Of a stretch of 64,000 nucleotides of DNA, positions 8,555 to 16,840 are shown piece after piece. A program made the translations under genes and the position numbers. The DNA comes from Jeotgalibacillus sp. R-1-5s-1. Its GTDB lineage: Bacteria; Bacillota; Bacilli; Bacillales; Jeotgalibacillaceae. The stretch is from assembly GCF_004405105.1 (NCBI RefSeq), contig NZ_SORW01000021.1, forward strand, positions 1 through 64,000. Direction: 5' to 3'. Each line of letters begins with the position of its first letter. The first letter of the stretch is position 1. The notes beneath the pieces were generated by a model. The model searched no databases and was not told the DNA's origin. It saw only the letters and a list, made by a program, of their open reading frames with translations.

Positions 8555-9994
8555 ATGACGAGCTGGCTGGAAAAAAGAGCGCACTTGACTCCAAACAGGA
8601 TTGCCCTTTATTTCGGGCATGACAGCTGGACATTTAAAGAATTGGAGAAAGAAGTAAATGAGTTTGCAGCTAAGCTGTCAGGCTTTATTCATTCATCTGA
8701 TCCTGTAGCCGTGTTATTGCCGAATCACCCTGATACGGTCATGGTCATCCACGCACTGCAAAAGCTTGAGCTCCCGGTTTTAATGCTGAACAGCAGACTT
8801 ACCCGTGATGAATGGAATTATCAGCTGTCAGACAGCAGAGCGCAGCTTGTCGTGACGGATCAATGGATAGAATCGCCGTTGTCTGCAGAAATGATCACAG
8901 TGTATGACATTAGGCAGTCGGCCCCACTTGACGTCACGTCTTGGGGTCACTCAGATCTTTGCTCGATTATGTACACTTCCGGAACGACCGGTCGTCCAAA
9001 AGGTGTCATGCAATCCTATGATAATCATTTTGCCAGTGCTTCTGCTTCAGCCTTTAATATCGGACTCGATACGAAGGATATCTGGATGTGTGCTGTCCCG
9101 TTATTTCATATCAGCGGTTATTCTATTTTAATGAGGAGCGTCATTTATGGAATAGGGGTCAGATTATACGCTAAATTCGATGAAGCCGTTATTCACAATG
9201 ATCTGGTCAGTGGAAAAGGAACCGTTTTGTCAGTTGTCACCGTTATGCTTCAGCGCCTGCTTGAGGTGAAAGATGCTGCCTATCATCCGTCATTTCGCTG
9301 TATGCTTCTGGGCGGGGGGCCTGCACCGGAATCGATGGTGGAACAATGTCATCAGCTGAAAATACCTGTTTTTCAATCTTACGGGATGACTGAAACGTGC
9401 TCTCAATTTACCACGCTGTCACCTGATGACGCCCCGTTCAAAATCGGTTCATCAGGAAAACCGCTTTTTCCGGGTGAACTGAAAATTATTAAGGAATCGG
9501 GAGAAGTCGCTGCTCATGGAGATGTTGGAGAAATTGCGCTTAATGGACCATCCGTTACATCAGGCTATTTCAACAACCGCCCGGCAACGGAAAAAGCACT
9601 GCAGCAGGGATGGCTCAAAACGGGGGATATGGGTTATCTCGATCAGGATGGATTTTTGTATGTGGTGGATCGCCGATCAGATTTGATTATATCAGGAGGA
9701 GAGAACGTCTATCCGGCTGAAATTGAATCCGTGCTGATGAGTCATCCAGCGGTCAGGGAAGCCGGAGTGGCAGGGAAGAAAGACCTTGATTGGGGTGAGG
9801 TTCCTGTCGCATTTCTTGTTACGAATGAGACGTGTACGGAAGAAGAACTGCTGCGTTATTGCAGGGAGCGTTTAGCTGCTTATAAAACGCCAAAAAGCAT
9901 TTATTTTAAGGACAGTCTGCCACGAAACGCAGGAGGGAAGCTGATTCGCCGCTTTTTAAAAGAGGAGGTGAATGCAGACAATGAAAATTGCTAA
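8555..9994 (+). CDS. menE: o-Succinylbenzoate-CoA ligase
   Basis: 479 aa ANL-superfamily adenylating enzyme. It activates OSB to OSB-CoA using ATP. The P-loop-like A3 motif YTSGTTGRPKGVMQS, A5 YGMTETCSQF, A7 LKTGDMGYLD, A8 DRRSDLIISGGENVYP and the A10 lysine region PRNAGGKLIRR are all intact. Start: ATG with AAGGAAG 8 nt upstream, not the GTG 9 nt earlier, which overlaps that site. Its end overlaps menC by 14 nt. Confidence 0.95.
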   Translation: MTSWLEKRAHLTPNRIALYFGHDSWTFKELEKEVNEFAAKLSGFIHSSDPVAVLLPNHPDTVMVIHALQKLELPVLMLNSRLTRDEWNYQLSDSRAQLVVTDQWIESPLSAEMITVYDIRQSAPLDVTSWGHSDLCSIMYTSGTTGRPKGVMQSYDNHFASASASAFNIGLDTKDIWMCAVPLFHISGYSILMRSVIYGIGVRLYAKFDEAVIHNDLVSGKGTVLSVVTVMLQRLLEVKDAAYHPSFRCMLLGGGPAPESMVEQCHQLKIPVFQSYGMTETCSQFTTLSPDDAPFKIGSSGKPLFPGELKIIKESGEVAAHGDVGEIALNGPSVTSGYFNNRPATEKALQQGWLKTGDMGYLDQDGFLYVVDRRSDLIISGGENVYPAEIESVLMSHPAVREAGVAGKKDLDWGEVPVAFLVTNETCTEEELLRYCRERLAAYKTPKSIYFKDSLPRNAGGKLIRRFLKEEVNADNENC

Positions 9995-11087
9995 AGCCAC
10001 CATACACGAAATCAGTATGGCGCTGAAAAAGCCGTTTAGAACAAGTCTTGGAACCGTGACAGAACGAAGAGGCCTTGTGCTCGAGCTTCATGATGAAAAT
10101 GGGTTAACCGGTTTAGGCGAGGGTGTTGCATTTTCTGAACCCTGGTATACAGAAGAAACTGTTGACACGAGTTTACTGATGCTAAAAAAATACTTACTGC
10201 CTGCGCTGTTGCAGGAGGATCTCCACCACCCTGAGGAAGCGGAACGTGTATATGCAACGGTAAGAGGCAATCCAATGGCAAAAGCAGCAGTGGATATGGC
10301 TTTATGGGATTTACATGCGAGACAGGCCCGTAAGCCGCTGTATGAGATCATTGGAGGCACAAGAAAGACAGCACTTGCCGGTGTTGCGATCGGATCACAA
10401 TCCATTGATGATCTGCTTGACCAGGCACAGGAAGCGGTCAGAGAGGGCTACAGTCGCGTGAAAGTAAAGATCATGCCAGGTTATGATCTCGAGCCGCTCA
10501 AAGCACTCAGGGAAGCATTTCCTGACTTATCGATTCTGGCAGATGCCAACTCAGCGTATGAAGGAAAAGAGAGTGATCTGCTTGCTCTCGATGAACTGGG
10601 GCTGCAGATGATCGAACAGCCGTTATCACAGAAAGATCTTGTCAGACATGCAGAGCTTCAGAAAAAATTAAAAACACCGGTCTGTCTGGATGAAAGCATT
10701 GATTCCTATAAGGCAGCGGCAAATGCCATTGCGCTTAACAGCTGCAGGGTGATCAATATTAAAATAGGCAGGGTTGGCGGTTTAACAGAAGCACTGAAAA
10801 TCGTCCGTTTATGTCAGGACCATCACATTCAGGTATGGTGTGGGGGGATGCTCGAATTTGGCATTTCAAGAGCACATAACGTTGCGCTCTCCACGCTTAA
10901 GGAGTTTAATATTCCTGGCGATCTTTCCTCATCCAGCCGTTATTGGGAAGAAGACATTGCAACACCTGATGTGATCGTCAAATCAGGTGAGATTGAACGA
11001 TTTGAAGGTTATGGGATAGGGGTTTCACTGAATCATAAAAGACTTCAGGAAGTGACCCTGCATTCATTTGACATAAAGAAGCATTAA
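9981..11087 (+). CDS. menC: o-Succinylbenzoate synthase
   Basis: About 368 aa, enolase superfamily (NSAR/OSBS group). It dehydrates SHCHC to o-succinylbenzoate. Catalytic lysine strand VKVKIMPG, metal ligands in LADANSAY, IEQPL and LDESIDS, and second lysine INIKIGRVGG are visible. Two in-frame ATGs compete: AGGAGG is 3 nt before ATG 9972 and 12 nt before ATG 9981. The latter begins MKIAKATIHE, which matches family N-termini better. Last gene of the men operon. Confidence 0.93.
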   Translation: MKIAKATIHEISMALKKPFRTSLGTVTERRGLVLELHDENGLTGLGEGVAFSEPWYTEETVDTSLLMLKKYLLPALLQEDLHHPEEAERVYATVRGNPMAKAAVDMALWDLHARQARKPLYEIIGGTRKTALAGVAIGSQSIDDLLDQAQEAVREGYSRVKVKIMPGYDLEPLKALREAFPDLSILADANSAYEGKESDLLALDELGLQMIEQPLSQKDLVRHAELQKKLKTPVCLDESIDSYKAAANAIALNSCRVINIKIGRVGGLTEALKIVRLCQDHHIQVWCGGMLEFGISRAHNVALSTLKEFNIPGDLSSSSRYWEEDIATPDVIVKSGEIERFEGYGIGVSLNHKRLQEVTLHSFDIKKH

Positions 11088-11126
11088 AAAATCCCGGACA
11101 TCTGATCAGCAGATGTCCGGGATTTT
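11085..11126. terminator. Bidirectional terminator, menC / zinc lipoprotein
   Basis: A 14-bp stem (ATCCCGGACATCTG/CAGATGTCCGGGAT) is flanked by A and T runs on both sides, so it can stop transcription from menC (+) and from the convergent lipoprotein gene (-). Confidence 0.92.
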
Positions 11127-11139
11127 AGTGATTAATGAA

Positions 11140-12354
11140 TTATTCAGCTTTCATAGCAGTTCTTAATGATTCAATATTACGTTCCATCAGTGTGAAATAT
11201 GTTTCTTCATTTTCAATGTCTTCTTCTGTCAGAGTAGAGAGGTTATGCAATGGAAGTGCTTCTGCACCGATTTCTACCTGAATCACATCTGTTAAACTTG
11301 ATGAAACGTTTTGTTCCACCAGAATATGCTCCAGATTTTGAGAGCGGGCAGATTCAACAATTTCAGTCAGTTCACGTTGTGATGGCTCATCAGTAGTGGA
11401 TAGACCGGCAATCGCCTGCTGGTTTAATCCATAACGGCTTTCCCAGTAACCGAATGCTGCATGTGAAACAAAGAACTGATCTAAAGTAACTGCAGCAGCA
11501 AGCTCTTCGAATTCATGATTCAGTTCATCCAGCTGGGCAACAAGCTCTTCATAATTTTCATTAAAATAAGCTTCCTGCTCCGGCATTTTTTCTACTAGTG
11601 AGTCTTTGATAGATTCAGCAAGTGACTGGGATAAAACCGGATCCAGCCATAAATGAGGATCTGTATCTCCGTGATCGTGTCCTTCATGACCTTCTTCCTC
11701 ATGAGCGTGCTCTTCTTCATCATGTGCATGCTCTTCGCCTTCAGCATGTTCTTCTTCGCCATGAGCGTGTTCTTCACCTTCAGCATGCTCTTCTTCGCCA
11801 TGAGCGTGTTCTTCACCTTCAGCATGCTCTTCTTCGCCATGAGCGTGTTCTTCGCCTTCAGCATGCTCTTCTTCGCCATGAGCGTGATCTTCGCCTTCAG
11901 CATGTTCTTCTTCGTCATGTGCATGCTCTTCGCCTTCAGCGTGTTCTTCTTCACCGTGATTATGCCCGTCTCCGCCTTCACCAAGTTCAGCGTCAGACAC
12001 GTAATCTGCAGTCGCAACCATCGTCAGATCTTCACTTTGAAGAACATCTGTGGCATTATCTACAAAACCTTCCAGACCAAGTCCGATATAGAAAAATAAA
12101 TCACCTTCAGCCAGATCAATCATATCGCGCTGGGAAGGTTCGAACGTATGCTCATCAGCACCTGGAGGGTAGATTGTTTCAACATTTACATATTCACCGC
12201 CAATTTCCTCAGTAAAATACTGGAGAGGATAAACCGTTGTGTAAACATCTAATGTATTTTCATTATTTTCACTGGACGAACTGTCTGACGTATTGCAGGC
12301 AGCCAAAATCCAGGGAGCAGTAGCGGCTAGTAAAAGTAAAGCTTTCTTTTTCAT
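11140..12354 (-). CDS. Zinc ABC transporter substrate-binding lipoprotein with expanded His-rich loop
   Basis: 404 aa, ZnuA/AdcA family (cluster A-I binding protein). Lipoprotein signal with lipobox ILAAC (Cys20). Likely Zn ligands: His in GADEHTFEPS, His in DPHLWLDP, His in FVSHAAFGY and the acidic STTDEPSQRE loop. Between the first two lies a long His/Glu loop containing six tandem 13-residue units (EEEHAEGEEHAHG-like), much longer than usual. A Zur-like operator precedes the gene. No permease or ATPase gene is adjacent, so the partner is encoded elsewhere. It probably captures Zn2+ outside the membrane. Confidence 0.93.
   Translation of the reverse strand: MKKKALLLLAATAPWILAACNTSDSSSSENNENTLDVYTTVYPLQYFTEEIGGEYVNVETIYPPGADEHTFEPSQRDMIDLAEGDLFFYIGLGLEGFVDNATDVLQSEDLTMVATADYVSDAELGEGGDGHNHGEEEHAEGEEHAHDEEEHAEGEDHAHGEEEHAEGEEHAHGEEEHAEGEEHAHGEEEHAEGEEHAHGEEEHAEGEEHAHDEEEHAHEEEGHEGHDHGDTDPHLWLDPVLSQSLAESIKDSLVEKMPEQEAYFNENYEELVAQLDELNHEFEELAAAVTLDQFFVSHAAFGYWESRYGLNQQAIAGLSTTDEPSQRELTEIVESARSQNLEHILVEQNVSSSLTDVIQVEIGAEALPLHNLSTLTEEDIENEETYFTLMERNIESLRTAMKAE
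11690..11960 (-). repeat. 39-bp coding minisatellite (6 units) in the zinc-binding lipoprotein
   Basis: About six 39-bp units encode EEEHAEGEEHAHG with E/D and G/D variants. Near-identity at the DNA level implies recent copy-number change. The flanking HNHG and HEEEGHEGHDHG extend the metal-binding loop. Confidence 0.9.
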
Positions 12355-12375
12355 TTCTGCACCTCTTTTTTTAAA

Positions 12376-12390
12376 TAGTAATAGTTACGA
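12376..12390 (-). promoter_or_regulatory. Zur-box-like operator
   Basis: Minus-strand TCGTAACTATTACTA agrees with the Bacillus Zur consensus TCGTAATnATTACGA at all but two of the specified positions. It lies about 20 bp before the start of the zinc-binding lipoprotein, as expected for zinc-repressed uptake. Confidence 0.72.
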
Positions 12391-12439
12391 TTTGTAATCA
12401 ACATATGCTACTTTACTATGGTTTAAAAAAGAAAGCAAG

Positions 12440-12474
12440 TAAAAACCGTCAGGAATTTTTTCTTCCTGACGGCC
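12440..12474 (-). terminator. yidD terminator, overlapping the end of the gene
   Basis: Minus-strand CCGTCAGGAA/TTCCTGACGG stem followed by T5. The stem includes the last codons of yidD. Confidence 0.85.
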
Positions 12475-12688
12475 ATTTTTCCGGGACCTGATCCACGCCA
12501 CCGGGATGGAAAGGGTGACATTTGGAAATTCTGATCATTGTCATGATTCCACCTTTAAAAGCACCATGTTTCTGAATCGCTTCAAGCCCATATTGAGAAC
12601 ATGTGGGATAAAAGCGGCAGCTCGGTGGAGTCAAAGGAGAAATTCCTTTTTGATAAAAACGGATAAATGCCAGCATTACGTTTTTCAT
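12449..12688 (-). CDS. yidD: Membrane protein insertion efficiency factor YidD
   Basis: 79 aa. The hallmark [18 protein letters not shown] and a second [13 protein letters not shown] are present. The family is linked to YidC/SpoIIIJ-dependent membrane insertion. The gene is monocistronic apart from the tiny ORF upstream, with which it shares ATGA, so the two are translationally coupled. Usually called ytjA in B. subtilis. Confidence 0.95.
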   Translation of the reverse strand: MKNVMLAFIRFYQKGISPLTPPSCRFYPTCSQYGLEAIQKHGAFKGGIMTMIRISKCHPFHPGGVDQVPEKWPSGRKNS

Positions 12689-12840
12689 TGCTCACGTTCC
12701 TTCTCAGCTTCCTTTTCATTATCCGGTAATGGATCCACTTTATGTTCGTAGCTGTATCCTTTATTAATGGCGATAAAGAAAGGGGCTAAAACAAGGGCGA
12801 TAACAATGAGTGAAATGATGATGAGTACCCATAAGTCCAT
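12685..12840 (-). CDS. Small single-pass membrane protein upstream of yidD
   Basis: 51 aa. One strong hydrophobic helix ([18 protein letters not shown]) after MDLW, then a basic/acidic tail rich in Glu and Lys. The ATG has AAGGAG about 7 nt upstream on the minus strand, and the stop overlaps the yidD start (ATGA). Function unknown. The coupling to yidD suggests a joint role at the membrane, which is an inference. Confidence 0.75.
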   Translation of the reverse strand: MDLWVLIIISLIVIALVLAPFFIAINKGYSYEHKVDPLPDNEKEAEKEREQ

Positions 12841-12907
12841 TGAAATCACACTCCTTACTTCAGTTTAGCATGGATCGTAACTGAAGCCGTATGATAAATG
12901 CTTGAAT

Positions 12908-12933
12908 GTTTATAATAGGACCGTCAGTGGTAA
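12908..12933 (+). promoter_or_regulatory. Candidate sigma-B promoter for dps
   Basis: GTTTAT, 14-nt spacer, TGGTAA, compared with sigma-B consensus GTTTAA-N12-15-GGGTAT. It ends 48 nt before the dps start. dps belongs to the general stress regulon in B. subtilis. Confidence 0.5.
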
Positions 12934-12981
12934 AAATATAGGTGTGAACAAACGGATTTTTAAATTGGAAAGGATGAGTAA

Positions 12982-13431
12982 ATGATGAGTGCAAACCCGA
13001 ATTTAGTGAAAAACGTGAACAAGCAGATCGCCAGCTGGACGGTGTTATACACAAAGCTTCATAATTTCCACTGGTATGTAAAAGGTCATCAGTTCTTTAC
13101 TTTACATGAAAAATTTGAGGAGCTTTATAACGAAGCAGCCCTCCATATTGATGAACTGGCCGAGCGTCTTCTGGCATTAAAAGGAGAGCCGGTTGCCACG
13201 CTGAAGGAATCTCTTGAGCTGTCACTCGTTGAAGAAGCAAAAGGAAACGAGACAGCTGACCAGATGGTGGAATCACTTTACGATGACTTTGAAACGCTGA
13301 TGAACGACTTGAAGACAGGAATGGAACTTGCTCAAAAAGATGATGATGAAATGACAAGTGATATGCTGCTGTCCATTCATCAGAGTCTTGAAAAGCATGC
13401 CTGGATGTTAAGATCATTTCTTGGTAAATAA
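12982..13431 (+). CDS. dps: Dps/ferritin-like DNA-protecting mini-ferritin
   Basis: 149 aa, usual Dps length. Intersubunit ferroxidase residues are visible in HNFHWYVKG and LHIDELAERLLAL. The protein stores iron oxidised by peroxide and protects DNA under stress. Start ATG 12982 has AAAGGA upstream; a second ATG follows immediately (MMS). Monocistronic, with a strong terminator downstream. Confidence 0.93.
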   Translation: MMSANPNLVKNVNKQIASWTVLYTKLHNFHWYVKGHQFFTLHEKFEELYNEAALHIDELAERLLALKGEPVATLKESLELSLVEEAKGNETADQMVESLYDDFETLMNDLKTGMELAQKDDDEMTSDMLLSIHQSLEKHAWMLRSFLGK

Positions 13432-13436
13432 TTTAC

Positions 13437-13479
13437 AAAAAAGGCAGGACGAACTCCATAAGAGCGTCCCGCCTTTTTT
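13437..13479. terminator. Terminator between dps and a convergent small gene
   Basis: AAAGGCAGGACG pairs with GCGTCCCGCCTTT around a 12-nt loop, with T and A runs on both sides. Confidence 0.85.
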
Positions 13480-13482
13480 GTT

Positions 13483-13716
13483 TTAATGATAAAAAGAAGT
13501 ATCATCTGCATATTTTTCCATACGGCCCTTTAATGATTCAACTATGTAAAGGCGTATGAAATAAGCAAGTTCCTCTTCCGGAAGCTCTTTGACCATATCA
13601 ATCAGCTCATTATAATCGAGCTGCTCAAGGATGGTAAAAGCAATAATATCAAAGTCCTCCTGAGTGCCGCGTATCTTTCCTTTATACATTTCAAAAATCT
13701 CGTCCACGAGTTTCAT
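13483..13716 (-). CDS. Conserved small acidic helical protein
   Basis: 77 aa, predicted all-helical and acidic, with QLDYNELIDMVKELPEEELA. It resembles a small Bacillus family of unknown function, possibly DUF6154; I am not sure. The gene is single and convergent with dps. No catalytic motif is visible. Confidence 0.75.
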   Translation of the reverse strand: MKLVDEIFEMYKGKIRGTQEDFDIIAFTILEQLDYNELIDMVKELPEEELAYFIRLYIVESLKGRMEKYADDTSFYH

Positions 13717-13865
13717 TCAGTCGTCCCCATTTCCTTTGATGTAATTAGTATGAGAGAGATCATGGGTGTCGTTTGTCTTAGAATAACTATACCCGGTAAA
13801 GCTGAAGATAATCATATTTTTAGCATACAGATGTCTGGGCATACTTCATTTAGAGGAGGGATCAT

Positions 13866-14243
13866 ATGGAACAGGATAAAAAAACGTATTATGTATCAGT
13901 AGCCAGAGGAGAAATCCTGAGGAGCGGAACGGATTCACCGTATGAATTTGTCGTACATGCAACGGATGATGAAATCACGGAACTCAGAATGCTCTTTGAT
14001 CGTGGAGAAGATGCCTCAATGGAAGGATTTGTGAGAGCACAGACGCCTTTTGTCCCGTATCACGACGATGAACCGAATATGAAATCTGATTCAATATTGA
14101 TTCGTGTCTACAGACTGATTGGGGAAATAGGAAATGAGGAAGCAAGGAAGCATATTAAATCGATGGGTCTTAAAGAGCCGACTGCTGAGCATCCTTATAT
14201 CAGCGTTGGGAAAGAAGATTCAGAAGAGAAGCGTTCGCAATAA
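13866..14243 (+). CDS. Conserved hypothetical protein
   Basis: 125 aa soluble protein with AGAGGAGGG before the ATG. It starts MEQDKKTYYVSVARGEI, has an acidic middle and a C-terminal helical segment (ILIRVYRLIGEIGNEEARKH). No signal peptide or known catalytic motif. It looks like a conserved Bacillus protein, but I cannot name the family. It stands alone and is followed by a bidirectional terminator. Confidence 0.75.
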   Translation: MEQDKKTYYVSVARGEILRSGTDSPYEFVVHATDDEITELRMLFDRGEDASMEGFVRAQTPFVPYHDDEPNMKSDSILIRVYRLIGEIGNEEARKHIKSMGLKEPTAEHPYISVGKEDSEEKRSQ

Positions 14244-14281
14244 AAAAATCCCCTCTAAACAATTTGTTTTAGAGGGGATTC
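14243..14281. terminator. Bidirectional terminator
   Basis: AATCCCCTCTAAA and TTTAGAGGGGATT form a 13-bp stem with A/T runs on both sides, between convergent genes. Confidence 0.92.
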
Positions 14282-14296
14282 ATCGTTTTTCTGTTA

Positions 14297-15157
14297 TTAC
14301 ATTTCCATTTCTACTGCGTTATCTAAAACTTCCTGAGGCACAGTAATTTCGTCTACTGTGTTATATTCTGTGTAATCTGACTCCAGGTGCTGCTTGATGG
14401 ACATCGTTTCACCTTCCATGTCCATATTCATCGTCATATCAAGGACAAGTGATTCCATCAGATAATCATCTTTTGAGATCACGATTTCATATTTTACATC
14501 CTCAAACGTTGTCGTTTCAAAAAGTTCTTCAACAGACATACCCATGCCCATATCCGGCATCATTTCCCCTGCCTGATCAATCAAAAACTCACTAAACTTT
14601 TCTCCAGATGCATTGAGGGTTAAAATATATGAAGAGTCGTTTTGTTCAAATGTGAAATCGTCCATGAATGGTTCAAGCGCTTCTATTTGAGCCGCTGGAT
14701 CTGACTGTTGCTCGCTCATTTGAAGAAATTGATCAGACATTTCCTGAGGGAATTTCATCCATTGTTCCGAGGCAGGGTCATACATAAAGAACCCATCCTG
14801 TGTAATATAAGACTCCATCTCAGTTTCAGGCAACATGGCTTCTTCAGCGCCTTCACCGGACATGCTTGTTGTCGTGACCTGATACATCGCAAGCGGATCA
14901 GCAGTCATTTCCACATCTGAGTTTGAAATGGTGTTGAATGTCATATCTTCTCCGCTGATTGTCATCGTCTGATCAATGTTCATCGTGGATTTGAGGCTTG
15001 AAATGTCGTTACTTGCCTCGATTGATTTCTCAAACACTTCCTGCAGTGTCATATCAGATGCTTCTTCTGTGCCTTCAGTAGGCTCGGCTGAATCAGAACA
15101 CGCTGCAAGTAATAAAGCTAGAGAAGCAGATGCTGCATAGATTGGCCATTTTTTCAT
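14297..15157 (-). CDS. Methionine-rich cell-surface lipoprotein (DUF6612-like)
   Basis: 286 aa lipoprotein, lipobox LAAC with Cys20, followed by an acidic linker. The body alternates beta-rich segments (STMNIDQTMTISGEDMTF, YILTLNASGEKF) like the LppX/LolA-type fold of DUF6612 proteins. It is unusually rich in methionine, including MMPDMGMGM and MTMNMDMEGETM. Function unknown. Binding of a hydrophobic ligand is the usual guess for this fold. Confidence 0.8.
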   Translation of the reverse strand: MKKWPIYAASASLALLLAACSDSAEPTEGTEEASDMTLQEVFEKSIEASNDISSLKSTMNIDQTMTISGEDMTFNTISNSDVEMTADPLAMYQVTTTSMSGEGAEEAMLPETEMESYITQDGFFMYDPASEQWMKFPQEMSDQFLQMSEQQSDPAAQIEALEPFMDDFTFEQNDSSYILTLNASGEKFSEFLIDQAGEMMPDMGMGMSVEELFETTTFEDVKYEIVISKDDYLMESLVLDMTMNMDMEGETMSIKQHLESDYTEYNTVDEITVPQEVLDNAVEMEM

Positions 15158-15185
15158 CCTATATCATCTCCTGTAATGTTGTTAT

Positions 15186-15213
15186 GTTTATCGTACAGTA
15201 TAGATACGGGTAT
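15186..15213 (+). promoter_or_regulatory. Possible sigma-B promoter before ytkD
   Basis: GTTTAT, 16-nt spacer, GGGTAT, about 63 nt before the ytkD start. The -10 is perfect; the spacer is one base longer than usual. Confidence 0.4.
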
Positions 15214-15276
15214 AAATAAATAAAGTTTCACAAAAATCCTAAAAAATAGAATTTCCTGTCGAAAGTAGGTGCCTGA

Positions 15277-15759
15277 ATGTTTCGATTTCTGGATTATTAT
15301 CAAAACAATGTTGATTTTTCATATGATCAAAACCCGTTCTCCAGCACACCTGCACATGTCTGGATTGTGACGCGATACAAAGGGAAGTGGGTATTAACCA
15401 AACATAAAAAAAGAGGACTTGAGTTTCCCGGGGGTAAAGTGGAGCCGGGCGAAAATCCTGAACAGGCTGCACGAAGAGAAATCAGGGAAGAGCTCGGAGC
15501 TGAAGCGGGAGACCTGCATTATATTGGACAATATAAAGTACACCTCGATACACCGATTATTAAAAATGTCTTTTTCACAGAACTTCAATCCTTTTATGAT
15601 CAGGACGACTTTCATGAGACAGAAGGGCCGGTGCTGACACAAGATGATCTCGTTGAAAAGCAGCAGGACGATGCCTACAGCTTTATCATGAAGGATGATG
15701 TGTTGAAGCACTCGCTGGCTTTCCTGAATCAGCTTGATAAGGGGAGCGCTAAAATATGA
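15277..15759 (+). CDS. ytkD: Nudix hydrolase, 8-oxo-dGTPase-like
   Basis: 160 aa. A complete Nudix box (GX5EX7REUXEEXGU) runs through GGKVEPGENPEQAARREI and REELGAE. The B. subtilis homologue cleans oxidised dGTP from the nucleotide pool. The weak ribosome site GTAGGTG precedes ATG. It overlaps ytmA by 4 nt and probably forms an operon ytkD-ytmA-ytmB. Confidence 0.93.
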   Translation: MFRFLDYYQNNVDFSYDQNPFSSTPAHVWIVTRYKGKWVLTKHKKRGLEFPGGKVEPGENPEQAARREIREELGAEAGDLHYIGQYKVHLDTPIIKNVFFTELQSFYDQDDFHETEGPVLTQDDLVEKQQDDAYSFIMKDDVLKHSLAFLNQLDKGSAKI

Positions 15760-16565
15760 ACGATGGAGTGGAGTTAACCAGAAATCCGTATCCTTCACCC
15801 GTTGCCTCCGTCAAGATGCATGAAGTGATTTACTGGTCAGACGGACTTCGGGTAAAAGGACTTTTAGCAGAGCCTGCAGAAGAAGGGACATATGATGCGT
15901 TTCTTTATTTGCGCGGAGGGATCAAGGGAGTAGGTATGGTCAGACCCTCAAGAATTGCCCAGTTTGCCCAGCAGGGATTTGTCGTATTTGCCCCATACTA
16001 CAGAGGAAATAGAGGGGGAGAAGGCAATGAGGATTTCGCAGGAGAAGACCGTAATGACGTATTCTCAGCAGCTGCCTATTTACGAGATCATCCTAATGTC
16101 AACGGGTCGCTGCATATTTTCGGATTCTCCCGCGGCGGCGTCATGGCGCTGCAGGCAGCCGTAGAACTCGAAAATATCACCTCCATGGTCACTTGGGGCG
16201 GCGTATCAGATATGGAACTGACTTATCGTGAAAGAAAAGACATGAGAAGAATGATGAAAAGAGTCATTGGCGGTTCTCCTAAAACACAGCCTGAATCTTA
16301 TAAATGGCGAACCCCGCTTTACGATGCAGAGCATATTCACTGTCCGGTTCTGATCATACATGGCGTACTAGACACAAATGTAACCTTCGAACACGCCGTG
16401 AGACTTGAAAATCGCCTGAAGGAACTCGGTAAAAAATGCGATACGTGGTATTATGAACACTTCGATCATAATTTTCCACCGCTTGAAAATCTGAGTGTTG
16501 TAAAAAAATTAACGACATGGATGAAACATCAGAAAGGAGTGAAGAATCATGGGGATGCCTCTTGA
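15756..16565 (+). CDS. ytmA: Alpha/beta hydrolase of the prolyl-oligopeptidase type
   Basis: 269 aa. Nucleophile Ser in IFGFSRGGVMALQ, Asp in LIIHGVLDTNV and His in YYEHFDHNFPP form the triad. YLRGGIKG gives the oxyanion side. Substrate unknown; the family includes peptidases and esterases. It is coupled to ytkD by ATGA and overlaps ytmB by 17 nt. Confidence 0.9.
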   Translation: MNDGVELTRNPYPSPVASVKMHEVIYWSDGLRVKGLLAEPAEEGTYDAFLYLRGGIKGVGMVRPSRIAQFAQQGFVVFAPYYRGNRGGEGNEDFAGEDRNDVFSAAAYLRDHPNVNGSLHIFGFSRGGVMALQAAVELENITSMVTWGGVSDMELTYRERKDMRRMMKRVIGGSPKTQPESYKWRTPLYDAEHIHCPVLIIHGVLDTNVTFEHAVRLENRLKELGKKCDTWYYEHFDHNFPPLENLSVVKKLTTWMKHQKGVKNHGDAS

Positions 16566-16791
16566 AATGAATACGATGATTGTCACAAAAGGAAAAGAAG
16601 TGCGTCAGCAGGAAAACTTTTTTCAGCTGATCAAGGACGGGTACAGGCTTTATCCAATGCATGTACCACTTGAAGTGCGCAAAACAATTGAAGGTGAACT
16701 AAAAGGTACAGCTGAAATACACCGCCTCGAATGGCGCGACCAGGCAACGATTATCTCATACGAACTTAAGACATTGCAGTCGAGTAACTAA
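16549..16791 (+). CDS. ytmB: DUF2584 family protein YtmB
   Basis: 80 aa, begins MGMPLEMNTMIVTKG, with AAAGGAGTG upstream inside the ytmA end. Small beta-rich cytoplasmic protein of unknown function, in the same place as in B. subtilis. Last gene before a terminator. Confidence 0.87.
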   Translation: MGMPLEMNTMIVTKGKEVRQQENFFQLIKDGYRLYPMHVPLEVRKTIEGELKGTAEIHRLEWRDQATIISYELKTLQSSN

Positions 16792-16819
16792 AAAGAGTCC
16801 TTAATTGGGCTCTTTTTTA
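16790..16819 (+). terminator. ytmB terminator
   Basis: AAAGAGTCC/GGGCTCTTT stem (one G:T pair) plus T6, starting at the ytmB stop. It is nearly the reverse complement of the pckA terminator at 17144-17177. Confidence 0.85.
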
Positions 16820-16840
16820 CTAGAAGGTAGTTCTCGAAAG

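Noticed and set aside
11622-12215. 197- and 148-aa plus-strand frames opposite the zinc lipoprotein
   Set aside because: They mirror the 39-bp repeats of the coding strand (LRHERVLHLQ, FFAMSVFF) and have no ribosome site.
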